DNA from: Jeotgalibaca arthritidis
GTDB taxonomy: Bacteria; Bacillota; Bacilli; Lactobacillales; Aerococcaceae
DNA length: 64,000 nt
Direction: 5' to 3'
Assembly: GCF_011100465.1 (NCBI RefSeq)
Contig: NZ_CP049740.1
Span: 1,480,001 to 1,544,000 of the forward strand
This document shows positions 35,010 to 44,735 of this stretch, piece after piece; position 1 is the stretch's first letter; every line of letters starts with the position of its first letter. The notes under the pieces are model-generated. The model searched no databases. It worked only from the letters and a program-made list of their open reading frames with translations, and was not told where the DNA came from. A program made the translations under genes and the position numbers.

Positions 35010-36030
35010 CGAGGCCATTAGTGCTATTTTCTCTGGAAAAGATTTAACGACAGAAACAGCTAGAGCTGTCATGGATTTAATGATGGAAGGACAGGCAACG
35101 GATGCGCAAATGGGCGCTTACTTGACTGCTATGCGAATGAAAGGAGAAACCATTGATGAGATAGCAGCTAGTGCAGCAGTGATGCGAGAGAAAAGTACTA
35201 AACTAAAGACGAACCGAGATGTTCTAGACATCGTAGGAACGGGTGGAGATGAGCTCAATAGCTTTAACATTTCAACCGTATCATCGTTTATTGTTGCAGC
35301 AGGCGGCGTACCGGTCGCAAAACATGGTAATAGAAGTGTTTCAAGTAAGTGTGGGAGTGCCGATGTTTTAGAAGCGTTGGGAGCGAATATTAACTTAACA
35401 GCAGAGCAAAGTGCCCAAATTCTTCAAGAAACGGATATTTGTTTTATGATTGCGCAAGCTTATCACTCTGCTATGAAACATGTGGCACATGTCAGAAAAC
35501 AGTTAGGTGTTCGAACGTTATTTAATATTTTGGGGCCACTAGCTAATCCAGCAGGAGCTAGCCTGCAGCTATTAGGCGTTTACGATGAGAATTTAGTTGA
35601 ACCTTTGGCGAATGTATTAAATAAATTAGCTGTTAAACGTGCCATGGTTGTTCATGGTCATGACGGTTTGGATGAAATTACCATTACGGGAACAACAACC
35701 ATCTGTGAAGTCAATAATGGTAACGTGACCAGTTACTTTATTACGCCTGAACAATTTGGCTTAGAACGAAGCAATCTATCGGCTCTCATTGGTGGCGAAC
35801 CAGAAGAGAATGCCCAAATTGCCCTAAAAATATTAGAGGGTGAAAAAGGACCTCGTCGCGATATCGTCGTCATGAATGCAGCCTGTTGTTTATATATGGG
35901 CAAAGAAAATCTGTCATTGCGTGATTGTGTTCGCTTAGCAGAAGATTTACTGGATAGTGGGCAGGCAAAGGCTAAACTACTTCAATTTATTGAGGCAACT
36001 CAGTCTTTGAAAACGGAGGTATCGGCATGA
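34999..36030 (+). CDS. trpD: anthranilate phosphoribosyltransferase
   Basis: This 343-residue enzyme joins anthranilate with PRPP. Motifs are DIVGTGGDELNSFNIST (PRPP loop GTGGD), KHGNRSVSSKCGSADVLEAL, ARVAH-like AMKHVAHVRKQLGVRTLFN and GPLANPAGA, and HGHDGLDEIT for the metal site. The ATG overlaps the trpG end by 11 bases. It is full length and ends with an ATGA overlap into trpC. Confidence 0.97.
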   Translation: MMINEAISAIFSGKDLTTETARAVMDLMMEGQATDAQMGAYLTAMRMKGETIDEIAASAAVMREKSTKLKTNRDVLDIVGTGGDELNSFNISTVSSFIVAAGGVPVAKHGNRSVSSKCGSADVLEALGANINLTAEQSAQILQETDICFMIAQAYHSAMKHVAHVRKQLGVRTLFNILGPLANPAGASLQLLGVYDENLVEPLANVLNKLAVKRAMVVHGHDGLDEITITGTTTICEVNNGNVTSYFITPEQFGLERSNLSALIGGEPEENAQIALKILEGEKGPRRDIVVMNAACCLYMGKENLSLRDCVRLAEDLLDSGQAKAKLLQFIEATQSLKTEVSA

Positions 36031-36803
36031 CAATCTTAGATGATATAGTAGCTGCAACAAAAAGACGGCTAGCTAAGGAGCAAGCAGCATTACCCTTAGA
36101 ACAATTGAAACAACAAGCCTATCCTGATCGACCTGCATTTGCCTTTGAACAAGCCTTAAGAGAAAAAGACCTTTCTTTTATTTGCGAAGTCAAACGAGCA
36201 TCACCATCAAAAGGATTGATCGCTGAAGATTTCCCCTACCGGACCATTGCTAAAGATTATGAAGAAGCAGGCGCAACAGCTATTTCAGTTTTAACCGAGC
36301 CAGACTTTTTTCAAGGTCACGATGCTTATTTAACGGAAATTAGTCGATCCGTTTCAATTCCTATTTTGCGTAAGGACTTTATTATTGATCCTTATCAAAT
36401 CTACCAAGCTAAGGCAATCGGAGCAGATGCGATTTTGCTAATTTGTGCGATTTTAACAAATGAACAATTAACAGACTATATTACCTTAGCTACTGAACTT
36501 GGCTTATCCGTTTTAACAGAAGCTCATAATCAAGAGGAAGTCCAAGCAGCGGTTGCAGCTGGCAGCCGGATTGTTGGTGTCAATAATCGTCAGCTACATG
36601 ATTTTTCTGTTGATTTCCAAAATAGTATTTCGCTTCGTCAGCATGCACCAGCTGATATCATCTTTGTTGCTGAAAGTGGCATTCAAACGGCAGCTGATAT
36701 TGACAGTTTAAGAGCAAATAAAGTCGATGCTGTCTTGATTGGGGAAACCATCATGCGGGCAGATGACAAAAAAGCGAAAATTAAAGAACTTAGAGGCGAT
36801 TAA
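36027..36803 (+). CDS. trpC: indole-3-glycerol phosphate synthase
   Basis: This 258-residue TIM-barrel enzyme closes the indole ring. Family residues are ICEVKRASPSKGLI (catalytic E and K), ISVLTEPDFFQG, ILRKDFIIDPYQI (second Lys), GVNNRQLHDFSVD and VAESGI. It starts within the trpD stop (ATGA) and is followed directly by trpF, here a separate gene rather than the E. coli trpCF fusion. Confidence 0.97.
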   Translation: MTILDDIVAATKRRLAKEQAALPLEQLKQQAYPDRPAFAFEQALREKDLSFICEVKRASPSKGLIAEDFPYRTIAKDYEEAGATAISVLTEPDFFQGHDAYLTEISRSVSIPILRKDFIIDPYQIYQAKAIGADAILLICAILTNEQLTDYITLATELGLSVLTEAHNQEEVQAAVAAGSRIVGVNNRQLHDFSVDFQNSISLRQHAPADIIFVAESGIQTAADIDSLRANKVDAVLIGETIMRADDKKAKIKELRGD

Positions 36804-37415
36804 ATGGTTAAAGTTAAAATTTGTGGGCTACAAACGCAAGCAGATATAGAAGCTGCTAATCGCAGTCAGCCCGACTACATCGGTTTTATTTTCGTAAAAC
36901 AATCAAAGCGTTCTATTTTACCAGACCATGCCAATAGACTTCGTCAGTTATTAAATAAGCCCATTCAAGCAGTGGGGGTATTTGTGAATGAAGAGCATGC
37001 ACGAATTGTTGACATTGCTCAAGCAGGAACGATTGACCTCGTACAATTGCACGGCGACGAGGACGACAACTATATCCACACACTCAAAAAAGCATTAGAA
37101 ATACCCGTTATTAAGGCCGTTAGTGTCGGTAAAAAAGTTGAAGCGAGTAGTCAATCAGCTGACTACCTTTTGTTTGATACAGAAACTGTTGAGCGAGGTG
37201 GTAGTGGGCAAGCCTTTGATTGGGGGCTTATTTCAGAATTTAACAAGCAGCCATTCTTTTTAGCGGGAGGATTAAATACTGAGAATATTCAAGCAGCACT
37301 AGCTGTTGTTCAACCATTTGCTCTTGATGTCAGTAGCGGTGTTGAGACAGATGGCAAAAAAGATCCACAAAAAATGCGAGATTTTGTGGAAAAAGTAAGG
37401 GAGCAAACAAGATGA
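36804..37415 (+). CDS. trpF: phosphoribosylanthranilate isomerase
   Basis: This 203-residue TIM-barrel isomerase acts between TrpD and TrpC. Active residues are Cys in VKICGLQT and Asp in LLFDTE; the phosphate site is [10 protein letters not shown] and [10 protein letters not shown]. It starts right after the trpC TAA and overlaps trpB (ATGA). A separate hisA is present in the window, so one bifunctional PriA-type enzyme is not needed. Confidence 0.96.
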   Translation: MVKVKICGLQTQADIEAANRSQPDYIGFIFVKQSKRSILPDHANRLRQLLNKPIQAVGVFVNEEHARIVDIAQAGTIDLVQLHGDEDDNYIHTLKKALEIPVIKAVSVGKKVEASSQSADYLLFDTETVERGGSGQAFDWGLISEFNKQPFFLAGGLNTENIQAALAVVQPFALDVSSGVETDGKKDPQKMRDFVEKVREQTR

Positions 37416-38596
37416 CAAAAGGAAGATTTGGAGATTTCGGTGGACAATACATCCCCGAAACCTTGATGACAGAAATTCACCGTGTAGAGGAAGCCTACAA
37501 TTTTTATAAGGAAGACCCTGAATTTCAAGAGGAGTTAACACAATTATTAAATGATTATGCAGGCCGACCATCACGTTTGTATTATGCTAAAAATATGACC
37601 GAAGACTTAGGCGGCGCTAAAATTTATTTGAAACGAGAAGATTTGAATCATACCGGATCGCATAAGATTAATAATGTGCTTGGGCAAGCGCTATTAGCAA
37701 AACGAATGGGTAAAACACGTTTAATTGCTGAAACAGGTGCAGGTCAACATGGCGTTGCAACAGCCACAGCAGCAGCTCTTTTAAACATGGAATGCGAAGT
37801 TTTTATGGGAGAAGAAGATACGGATAGACAAGCGTTAAATGTTTTTCGTATGGAGTTGATGGGAGCGAAAGTGAATAGTGTGACGAAAGGAACACGTACC
37901 TTAAAAGATGCAGTTAATGAAACCATGCGCGAATGGACGAACCGCGTTGACGATACTCACTATGTATTAGGATCAGTGATGGGACCGCATCCTTATCCGA
38001 CTATGGTACGTGATTTCCAAAGTATTATTAGCCGAGAAATTAAGGAAAGTATGCTCGAAAAAGAAGGAAAATTGCCTGATGCTGTATTAGCTTGCGTCGG
38101 CGGCGGATCGAATGCGATTGGGGCTTTCTTTCATTTTATCGACCATCCTGAAGTAGCTTTAATTGGTTGTGAAGCAGCTGGGAAGGGAGTATCAACAGGA
38201 CAGCACGCGGCAACGATGGCTGAAGGGACAACCGGAATTTTCCACGGTATGAAGAGCCTGTTTTGCCAAGATGAGTTTGGGCAAATTGCGCCTGTTTATT
38301 CCATTTCTGCTGGCTTAGATTACCCTGGCATTGGGCCAGAGCATGCGCATCTCCATACTAGCAAACGGGCGAGCTATGAGGCGATTACCGATGATGAAGC
38401 AGTAGCGGCATTTGAATATTTATCTAAGATCGAAGGCATTATCCCTGCTATTGAATCATCACATGCGGTTGCCTATGCACAAAAGTTAGCGCCGACTATG
38501 TCCAAGGACCAAACCATCGTTATTTGCCTATCTGGTCGTGGTGACAAGGACGTTGCTGCCATTGCGCGCTATAAAGGAGAAGATATTTATGAATAA
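37412..38596 (+). CDS. trpB: tryptophan synthase beta chain
   Basis: This 394-residue PLP enzyme condenses indole and serine. The PLP lysine is in [14 protein letters not shown], the substrate loop in [13 protein letters not shown], the phosphate cup in [12 protein letters not shown] and the C-terminus in CLSGRGDKD. It is the TrpB1 type that pairs with TrpA. It overlaps the trpA start by 8 bases. Confidence 0.98.
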   Translation: MTKGRFGDFGGQYIPETLMTEIHRVEEAYNFYKEDPEFQEELTQLLNDYAGRPSRLYYAKNMTEDLGGAKIYLKREDLNHTGSHKINNVLGQALLAKRMGKTRLIAETGAGQHGVATATAAALLNMECEVFMGEEDTDRQALNVFRMELMGAKVNSVTKGTRTLKDAVNETMREWTNRVDDTHYVLGSVMGPHPYPTMVRDFQSIISREIKESMLEKEGKLPDAVLACVGGGSNAIGAFFHFIDHPEVALIGCEAAGKGVSTGQHAATMAEGTTGIFHGMKSLFCQDEFGQIAPVYSISAGLDYPGIGPEHAHLHTSKRASYEAITDDEAVAAFEYLSKIEGIIPAIESSHAVAYAQKLAPTMSKDQTIVICLSGRGDKDVAAIARYKGEDIYE

Positions 38597-39359
38597 GATT
38601 CAAGATGCTTTTCACAACAAAAAGGCCTTTATTACTTATTTAATGGCGGGGGATCCCAACCTTGACCAGTCAGCTAAGCATATTTTAGCGTCTCAAGCAG
38701 CTGGAGCTGATTTGATTGAAATTGGTATTCCTTTTTCAGATCCTATCGCAGAAGGACCAGTCGTAGAAAATGCTAGTGTGCGTGCGCTTGCTGCTGGTGT
38801 TCGTTTGAATCATGTTTTTGATATGGTCGCTAGCATCAAAGACCAGATGCATGTTCCCATGGTGTTTATGACCTATTTAAACCCCGTTTTTGTTTACGGC
38901 TATGATGCTTTCTTTGCCAAGTGTCAAGAGATCGGTATTTCCGGTATCATTATTCCCGACCTTCCTTTCGAAGAGCAGGAAGAAGTGAAGGCAGTCGCAA
39001 AACAATACGGGATTGCAGTGATCACCTTAATCGCGCCAACGTCCCTCTCTCGCATTAAAGAAATTGCCAAGCAAGCAGAAGGATTTATCTATTTAGTATC
39101 TTCAATGGGGGTAACAGGTGTTCGCCAAGATATTACGACTGACATCGATACACTTGTTAAACAGATTAAAGAAGTGACAACCACTCCTGTAGCAGTTGGT
39201 TTTGGAATTAGCCACCCCCAACAAGTTGCTCATTTCTCCAATATGGCCGATGGCGTTATCGTCGGCAGTGGGATTGTTCGACTGGTTGAAGAACATTTAG
39301 AAGAAGCAGAACCTTATGTTTATGATTATATTCATAAAATGCAGGCAGCGCTTCGGTAA
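38589..39359 (+). CDS. trpA: tryptophan synthase alpha chain
   Basis: This 256-residue TIM-barrel subunit releases indole from indole glycerol phosphate. Catalytic Glu is in [16 protein letters not shown] (E, D), with the GITGVR-like loop [12 protein letters not shown] and phosphate-binding VGFGIS and GVIVGSGIV. The ATG at 38589 follows AAAGGAGA; the longer frame lies in trpB. It is the last trp gene, and no clear terminator is seen in the 260 bp after it. Confidence 0.97.
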   Translation: MNKIQDAFHNKKAFITYLMAGDPNLDQSAKHILASQAAGADLIEIGIPFSDPIAEGPVVENASVRALAAGVRLNHVFDMVASIKDQMHVPMVFMTYLNPVFVYGYDAFFAKCQEIGISGIIIPDLPFEEQEEVKAVAKQYGIAVITLIAPTSLSRIKEIAKQAEGFIYLVSSMGVTGVRQDITTDIDTLVKQIKEVTTTPVAVGFGISHPQQVAHFSNMADGVIVGSGIVRLVEEHLEEAEPYVYDYIHKMQAALR

Positions 39360-39572
39360 ATAAAAAGTAGTTAAGGACATTAACCAAAAGGCTAGTGTCG
39401 TCACCTAGAGATTCAAATAAAGGAAGAGCGTAGGCATGAATAGCAGCAGATTATGAATGAAACCAAATATCTAAAACTTTAAAACCAAACATTGATAAAT
39501 ATAAAATAATAATCATTCGTCTTTAGAATTTTTAAATTAAATATAGATTAATTTATTTTCAATTAAGCTTTA

Positions 39573-39586
39573 AAAAACGAACAAAA
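39573..39586 (+). promoter_or_regulatory. possible PurBox upstream of purC
   Basis: AAAAACGAACAAAA resembles the Firmicutes PurR half-site (A-rich, CGAAC, A/T). It lies about 45 bp ahead of the purC start. Only one copy is seen. Confidence 0.4.
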
Positions 39587-39627
39587 TGTGATAGTATCTA
39601 TTTATCAAAATGAAAATGAGGTGCCCA

Positions 39628-40308
39628 ATGGAACGCATTTATCAAGGTAAAACCAAAGATGTTTATGCTAAGGAAGACGGCAACATTCGTTTGTTTTTTA
39701 AGGATGATATGACAGGGAAAGATGGTGTTTTTGATCCAGGTGAAAATCAAGTTGGCTTAACAGTTGATGGATCAGGACGATCAGGTTTAGCAGTCAGTCA
39801 GTACTTTTTTGAACACTTAGAAGCAAACGGTATTGCGACACATTACTTAGCAGCAGACTTGGATGAAAAGACGATGGATGTAAAAAAAGCAACCGTCTTT
39901 GGTCAAGGACTTGAAGTCATTTGCCGTTTCAGAGCATTTGGTAGTTTTATTCGTCGCTATGGTGCCTACATTGAATCTGGCGAGCCACTAGCTAGCTATG
40001 TGGAAGTCACTATCAAAGATGATGACCGTCAAGATCCAGTTATCAGTGAAGATGCCCTTAATTTGTTAGGTATCTTAAAAGAAGACGAATACCACATTAT
40101 TAAAGAAAAAACCATTCAAATTTCAACACTTATTAAAGAAGAATTAGCGGCTAAAGGATTAGACCTATACGATATTAAGTTAGAGTTTGGTCGTTCTGCT
40201 GAAACTGGCGAAGTTATTCTAATTGATGAATTATCAGGCGGTAACATGCGCGTCTTCAATGGTGATCAATCTGTTTATCCCCTTGATTTAGAAACTTACT
40301 TATTTTAG
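39628..40308 (+). CDS. purC: SAICAR synthase
   Basis: This 226-residue enzyme adds aspartate to CAIR in purine synthesis. Family features are IYQGKTKDVYA, the FKDDMTGKDG loop (variant of FKDDATAF), EVICRFRAFGSFIRRYG and LIDELSGGNMRVF. It lies alone between the trp and his operons, with no other pur gene in the window. The product path runs to AICAR, which is also the by-product of HisF. The ATG at 39628 follows GAGGTG. Confidence 0.93.
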   Translation: MERIYQGKTKDVYAKEDGNIRLFFKDDMTGKDGVFDPGENQVGLTVDGSGRSGLAVSQYFFEHLEANGIATHYLAADLDEKTMDVKKATVFGQGLEVICRFRAFGSFIRRYGAYIESGEPLASYVEVTIKDDDRQDPVISEDALNLLGILKEDEYHIIKEKTIQISTLIKEELAAKGLDLYDIKLEFGRSAETGEVILIDELSGGNMRVFNGDQSVYPLDLETYLF

Positions 40309-40327
40309 AAAAAAATAACGGCTGAAA

Positions 40328-40364
40328 CTGTCGACTGGGAAATAAAATCACTCTTACTCGACAG
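40328..40364. repeat. TGTCGAGTG hairpin, copy 2
   Basis: CTGTCGACTGGG and CTCGACAG around an AT-rich loop. Confidence 0.8.
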
Positions 40365-40391
40365 ATTAAGCAATTATTCTCAAATAAAAAA

Positions 40392-40431
40392 GGAAGCTAC
40401 TAGGATAATTATCCTAGCAGCTTCCTTTTTT
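40392..40431 (+). terminator. terminator after purC
   Basis: GGAAGCTACTAGGAT/ATCCTAGCAGCTTCC stem and T6. Confidence 0.9.
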
Positions 40432-40642
40432 ATAGACTAGGGGATTATAAGTTCAGCCATCAATGTCTAGCTCCCAAGTCCTGACCTAGTGAAAAAAAGA
40501 TAAATTTGCCCCATTGCGCGCTTCGCTGCTCGCTAACGCATATCATTCGACTAACCCGCTGAAGCGTGAAGTCTCCTGACAATTCAGGGTCAAATTTCCT
40601 ATTTTTTCATAGGCCAAGGCGGACTTGTCCGCTTTTCTTATT
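40431..40642. repeat. fold-back intergenic element, copy 2 (212 bp)
   Basis: Second copy of the element at 22594-22755, with 50 extra bases in the loop (start GCTAACGCATATCATTCGAC). Its right end reaches the yerC stop codon (40638-40640) and may act as that gene's terminator through GCGGAC/GTCCGC. Confidence 0.85.
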
Positions 40643-40970
40643 TAATATCTGCATCCACACGGTCTAACACCAAATGGTAGCCATTCTCACCGTAATCTAA
40701 ACACCGTTTCACACGTGAAATCGTTGTTGAAGATGAACCCGTTTTTTCTTGAATATGGGTATAGGTTTCACCAGAGCGAATCAGTTTAGCTACTTGTAGG
40801 CGTTGTTTCATTGACAACAATTCATTTGCTGTGCATAAATCTACGAAAAATTGGTAGCATTCCTCTATAGTTTCCAACGCTAATATCCCTTCAAACAAGT
40901 CATCCATTTCCTGATCTTTAAATTGATTCATCTTTCCAACAATCTCCTTTTTTATATCTAACTCTCTCAT
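40638..40970 (-). CDS. YerC/TrpR-like repressor, likely his regulator
   Basis: This 110-residue helical protein is of the TrpR superfamily, YerC/YecD group: LLSMKQRLQVAKLIRSGETY then THIQEKTGSSSTTISRVKRC forms the helix-turn-helix. It is transcribed away from the his operon, with palindromes between them. YerC-type proteins have been linked to histidine gene control in Firmicutes, so a histidine-responsive repressor of hisZGDCBA-F-IE-J and of itself is likely. The ligand is not shown. Confidence 0.85.
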   Translation of the reverse strand: MRELDIKKEIVGKMNQFKDQEMDDLFEGILALETIEECYQFFVDLCTANELLSMKQRLQVAKLIRSGETYTHIQEKTGSSSTTISRVKRCLDYGENGYHLVLDRVDADIK

Positions 40971-40977
40971 TATTCAC

Positions 40978-41066
40978 TTTACCACAATAAAGCGGTAAAA
41001 AACATTGTTTATTGCTAACCGTTATGTTATTTTAATATTAACACTTTATTGGAGTAAAGTGGTAGA
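40978..41066. promoter_or_regulatory. divergent yerC-his control region with palindromes
   Basis: TTTACC-N10-GGTAAA lies at 40978-40999 next to yerC. CACTTTATTGGAGTAAAGTG with GGTAGA lies at 41042-41066 next to hisZ. Both share TACCAC and CAATAAAG words when read on suitable strands. They are candidate operators for the YerC-like repressor. Confidence 0.6.
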
Positions 41067-41091
41067 GTAATAAAGCAAACGAGGTGAAAGC

Positions 41092-41895
41092 ATGACCAAT
41101 CAAACGATATTAAAGCAATACCAGCTTGTTAATGACTATATGAACCGTCTCGACCAAAATGGCTACCGCTTGATCGATTTAAATATGATTGAGCCCTTCC
41201 ATTTGAAGGATAAACATTTCCAACCATCCAGTATTCTCTTTGAACGTAATGAGCAGATGTTTGCCATTAGGAGTGACTGGACAAGAACACTCTTGAACTA
41301 TAATGAAAACTTTCTACTAGAAGAACGGCTATTTGGTTATTTTGGTCCCGTTATTCGCGATTATCAATCCTTTAATCAAGCAGGCGTTGAATTATATGAT
41401 GCTAGCCAAGCAGAGATTATAGCAAGCTTGATGCTCCATCTTTCTTTTGTTGCTGATAATACAAGGAAACCTATGCATTCAATGGTTGTTAACAATGACT
41501 TCTTACTAGATTTGTATTTAGAAAAATACAAACTAGATGACAGCATCAAGCAACTCATTTATGAAAAAAACTTATCTGAACTAAGAAAGGAACTAGGAAA
41601 GGATCACCGTATCTATCAATTGATGGCAGTCCCTGTCAGCCAGCAATATCAATTAGTGGAAGAAGAGTTTGGGCACCACCAAGAAATGCAATTTATTAAA
41701 GCAGTGAAGGAAACCGTTAAAGACTACAAGTTAAAAGTCATTTTAGACTTGTCGTTTCGGTCACCGCAAACTTACTACAATGGCTTTTATTTTCAAGTCT
41801 TTTTGAACTACGTTAATCCCTTGTTGAGTGGTGGGAAATACAACAATAATGCATTCGGTATTGCATTAAATCTGTCGGATGGAGGGTTATTATGA
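41092..41895 (+). CDS. hisZ: ATP phosphoribosyltransferase regulatory subunit
   Basis: This 267-residue HisRS-like paralogue without tRNA ligase activity is needed by short-form HisG. Class II core remnants are visible: FHLKDKHFQPSSILFERNEQ, RSDWTRTLLNY (motif 2-like), and YYNGFYFQVFLNYVNPLLSG with GGKYN (histidine-site motifs). It is shorter than many HisZ proteins (around 320 or more) and lacks a C-terminal extension. A GAGGTG site precedes the ATG, and it overlaps hisG by ATGA. Confidence 0.88.
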   Translation: MTNQTILKQYQLVNDYMNRLDQNGYRLIDLNMIEPFHLKDKHFQPSSILFERNEQMFAIRSDWTRTLLNYNENFLLEERLFGYFGPVIRDYQSFNQAGVELYDASQAEIIASLMLHLSFVADNTRKPMHSMVVNNDFLLDLYLEKYKLDDSIKQLIYEKNLSELRKELGKDHRIYQLMAVPVSQQYQLVEEEFGHHQEMQFIKAVKETVKDYKLKVILDLSFRSPQTYYNGFYFQVFLNYVNPLLSGGKYNNNAFGIALNLSDGGLL

Positions 41896-42497
41896 TAACA
41901 GTTGCCTTAAGTAAAGGACGGTTACTGGATGATTTTATCAGCTACTTAGACCATCAAGGCTTGCCTCATTATTTAGATGTCTTAAAAAATCAAAATAGAG
42001 CGCTCTTTATTGAAATTGATAACATCAAATTTGTTTTTGCTAAGGGGCCAGATGTACCGACTTATGTGGAGAACGGGATAGCCGATATCGGTATCGTCGG
42101 CTCAGATATCATCATGGAGGACACATTCAATATTTTGAACGTCTCTCAATTACCCTTCGGTGAGTGTTACTTTGCCTTAGCGGGACCGCCCGGTATTAAG
42201 CACTTCAAAACAGTAGCTTCCAAATATACCAATATTTCAGCTCGTTACTTTAAAGAGAAAAAGCAAGACGTTGAGTTGATTCACTTGCACGGTTCGGTAG
42301 AACTGGCACCACTATTAGGACTAGCTGATGGGATTGTGGATATCGTCCAAAGTGGCAATACCCTCCGTGATAATGGACTAGTCGTTTATGAAAAAATTCT
42401 CGATATTCACGGACGATTGATAACAAATAAGCAGACCTTTTACACACGAGAAAATGAAATTTATGACTTTTTAAATGAAATTGGAGTGATTAAATGA
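41892..42497 (+). CDS. hisG: ATP phosphoribosyltransferase, short form
   Basis: This 201-residue catalytic subunit performs the first step of histidine synthesis, PRPP plus ATP. Motifs are VALSKGRLLDDF, GPDVPTYVENGIADIGIVGS and IVDIVQSGNTLRDNGL (PRPP loop). It lacks the C-terminal regulatory domain of the long form, in line with hisZ directly upstream. It overlaps both neighbours by four bases. Confidence 0.96.
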   Translation: MITVALSKGRLLDDFISYLDHQGLPHYLDVLKNQNRALFIEIDNIKFVFAKGPDVPTYVENGIADIGIVGSDIIMEDTFNILNVSQLPFGECYFALAGPPGIKHFKTVASKYTNISARYFKEKKQDVELIHLHGSVELAPLLGLADGIVDIVQSGNTLRDNGLVVYEKILDIHGRLITNKQTFYTRENEIYDFLNEIGVIK

Positions 42498-43738
42498 ACG
42501 CCCAAGAATTTTTAACCCTCTTCCAAAAAAAGGAAGTCTCACAAAGCTTTGACTACTACGATGATGTGGTGGCTATTTTAAAAGAGGTTAGAGAAAACAA
42601 AGATGAAGCCCTAAAAACCTACAGCCAGCAATTTGATCAACAAACCTTAACAAGTCTAAAGGTACCTGTGGAAAAGTTAAAAGCGAGTTATGATACGCTA
42701 GAACCGCAAGTAAAAGCATCCCTTGAAACGATTAAAGCTCGTATCGAAGCTTATGAAACTGCCATCAAGTATCAAGACAAGTCACTGGGCGAGTTCCGAT
42801 ACGTTTACCGGCCCCTTGAGAAAGTTGGTGTTTATGTGCCAGGTGGAACGGCGCTTTATCCGTCCAGCGTGTTGATGACGGTTGTGCCTGCGCTTGTAGC
42901 AGGAGTTAGCGAAATTCATGTTGTCACACCAACCTTTAGCGACAACAATATTACTTTTGCTACCCTTTACTTATGCGGTGTGGAGAATGTTTATACAGTC
43001 GGTGGGGCACAGGCTATTGCTGCTCTTGCTTATGGAACCGAGACCGTTCCCAAAGTTGATAAAATCGTTGGTCCTGGAAATGCCTATGTGGCCTTAGCTA
43101 AACGCTTAGTTTTCGGTCAAGTGGGAATTGATATGATTGCCGGTCCAAGCGAAATTTTACTCTATATCGATGAAACCGCCGATTTGGATGCGGTCGTAAC
43201 TGATGTTTTCGCCCAAGCTGAGCACGATGCCAATGCCAGAACCTTCGTCCTAACAGAATCAGAACACCTTCTTCAACAACTAGAAGAAAAAATACAAGAC
43301 CAGCTAGCTAAGCAAGTACGCGCCGACATCATAAGCTTGTCACTTAAAAACAACCATTATGGCATTGTGGATAAGCGCGACAATCTCATTGCGGTCCTAA
43401 ATCAGATTGCACCAGAGCATGTATCCATTCAGCACCAAGATTCAGCTGCTATTATTGCTGCTATCAACTATGCGGGAGCTGTTTTTGAAGGGCATTATTC
43501 ACCAGAAGCCATTGGTGATTATGCCGCAGGGCCCTCTCATGTGTTACCGACCAATCGAACCGCTCGCTTTAGTCACGGTTTGAATGTAAATGACTTTTTA
43601 ACAAGCCATGCGGTTATTTCCTTAACTGAAACAACCTATCAAACCATCGTTGGTGCGGCAGAAACGATTGCTGCCAAAGAAGGATTAGATGCTCACTACC
43701 AATCATTAGCCATTAGAAAGGGGAAACCAAATGACTAA
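42494..43738 (+). CDS. hisD: histidinol dehydrogenase
   Basis: This 414-residue zinc enzyme oxidises histidinol twice to histidine. Motifs are YVPGGTALYPSSVLMT, VGGAQAIAALAYGTE, DMIAGPSEILLYID, AQAEHDANARTFVLT, and the catalytic NQIAPEHVSIQ and HVLPTNRTARFSHGL. It overlaps hisG (ATGA) and hisC (8 bases). It is full length and free of breaks. Confidence 0.97.
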   Translation: MNAQEFLTLFQKKEVSQSFDYYDDVVAILKEVRENKDEALKTYSQQFDQQTLTSLKVPVEKLKASYDTLEPQVKASLETIKARIEAYETAIKYQDKSLGEFRYVYRPLEKVGVYVPGGTALYPSSVLMTVVPALVAGVSEIHVVTPTFSDNNITFATLYLCGVENVYTVGGAQAIAALAYGTETVPKVDKIVGPGNAYVALAKRLVFGQVGIDMIAGPSEILLYIDETADLDAVVTDVFAQAEHDANARTFVLTESEHLLQQLEEKIQDQLAKQVRADIISLSLKNNHYGIVDKRDNLIAVLNQIAPEHVSIQHQDSAAIIAAINYAGAVFEGHYSPEAIGDYAAGPSHVLPTNRTARFSHGLNVNDFLTSHAVISLTETTYQTIVGAAETIAAKEGLDAHYQSLAIRKGKPND

Positions 43739-44735
43739 GCAAAGGATTGTGACTATGGATCGCAATACGAGTCCCATTTTACCCTTAACCGATGGGCAAA
43801 TCGAACGAGCAGTGAAAGCGACTAGCTTTAATCTTTACCCAGAAGAAGAAATAAAAACCTTTAAGCGTTTGTATGCGAAACGCAATCAATTTTCACCGGA
43901 CTATATCGAATTAGCGAATGGATCAGATGAATGGTTACAGAAATTTATCTTAACGTTTGGCCAAAATGGTGTTATGACTCTAAATCCTGATTTTGTTATG
44001 TACCAAGTTTACAGCCAACAAGTGGCGGTTCCGTTTCACCAAATTGCTTGCCGAGCAGACTTTCAGTTCGATTTTGATGATATTGAGCGCGATATTCAAG
44101 CGTACCGACCGTCTTTATTTTTAATTTCGAATCCACATAATCCGACGGGTCGCTTATTTACCGAATCTGAATTAGAGCGGTTAGCAGCTGCCATGGCAGC
44201 AGTGGATGGCTACTTAGTCATTGACGAGGCATACGGGGAGTTTGCGCCAGACTATCAGCGGCCGACAGGGGCACATGTGATTATCGTTCGAACGCTTAGC
44301 AAGATATACGGTTTAGCTGGCCTTCGCATCGGGATTGCGATTGCAGAGGAAGCGACATTTGAGCAACTGACGCGCTTCAACCATCCTTATCCGGTTAATT
44401 CGGTGTCCTTGAATTTGGCCAATGAGCTATTCAGTGATGATGATCATTTGAATGATTTTATAGCCTATCAACAGCAGTCTAAACAGCGTTTGGAAGCAGC
44501 CTTAAAAACGGTGGATAAGTGGCTAACAATTGTCCCATCAAAAAGTAATTTTATCTTTACTTACGGCGAACGAGCACCGGAATTAGCAGCCTTTTTATTG
44601 GAAAGGGGCTATCAAGCACGTCAGTACGACGAAGCTTTGTTAAAGCAGGCCGTGCGCTATTCCATTATTGCCCTAGAAGACTATGATGGCTTTGAACAAG
44701 CCTTAAGAGAATGGAGTGAACAGATTGATTCGTAA
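43731..44735 (+). CDS. hisC: histidinol-phosphate aminotransferase
   Basis: This 334-residue class I/II PLP aminotransferase shows LISNPHNPTGRLF, VIDEAYGEFAP and the Schiff-base lysine in VRTLSKIYGLAGLRIG. It converts imidazole acetol phosphate to histidinol phosphate. The N-terminus (MDRNTSPILPL) is compact. Its place between hisD and hisB confirms the pathway role rather than a generic aminotransferase. Confidence 0.95.
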   Translation: MTKQRIVTMDRNTSPILPLTDGQIERAVKATSFNLYPEEEIKTFKRLYAKRNQFSPDYIELANGSDEWLQKFILTFGQNGVMTLNPDFVMYQVYSQQVAVPFHQIACRADFQFDFDDIERDIQAYRPSLFLISNPHNPTGRLFTESELERLAAAMAAVDGYLVIDEAYGEFAPDYQRPTGAHVIIVRTLSKIYGLAGLRIGIAIAEEATFEQLTRFNHPYPVNSVSLNLANELFSDDDHLNDFIAYQQQSKQRLEAALKTVDKWLTIVPSKSNFIFTYGERAPELAAFLLERGYQARQYDEALLKQAVRYSIIALEDYDGFEQALREWSEQIDS

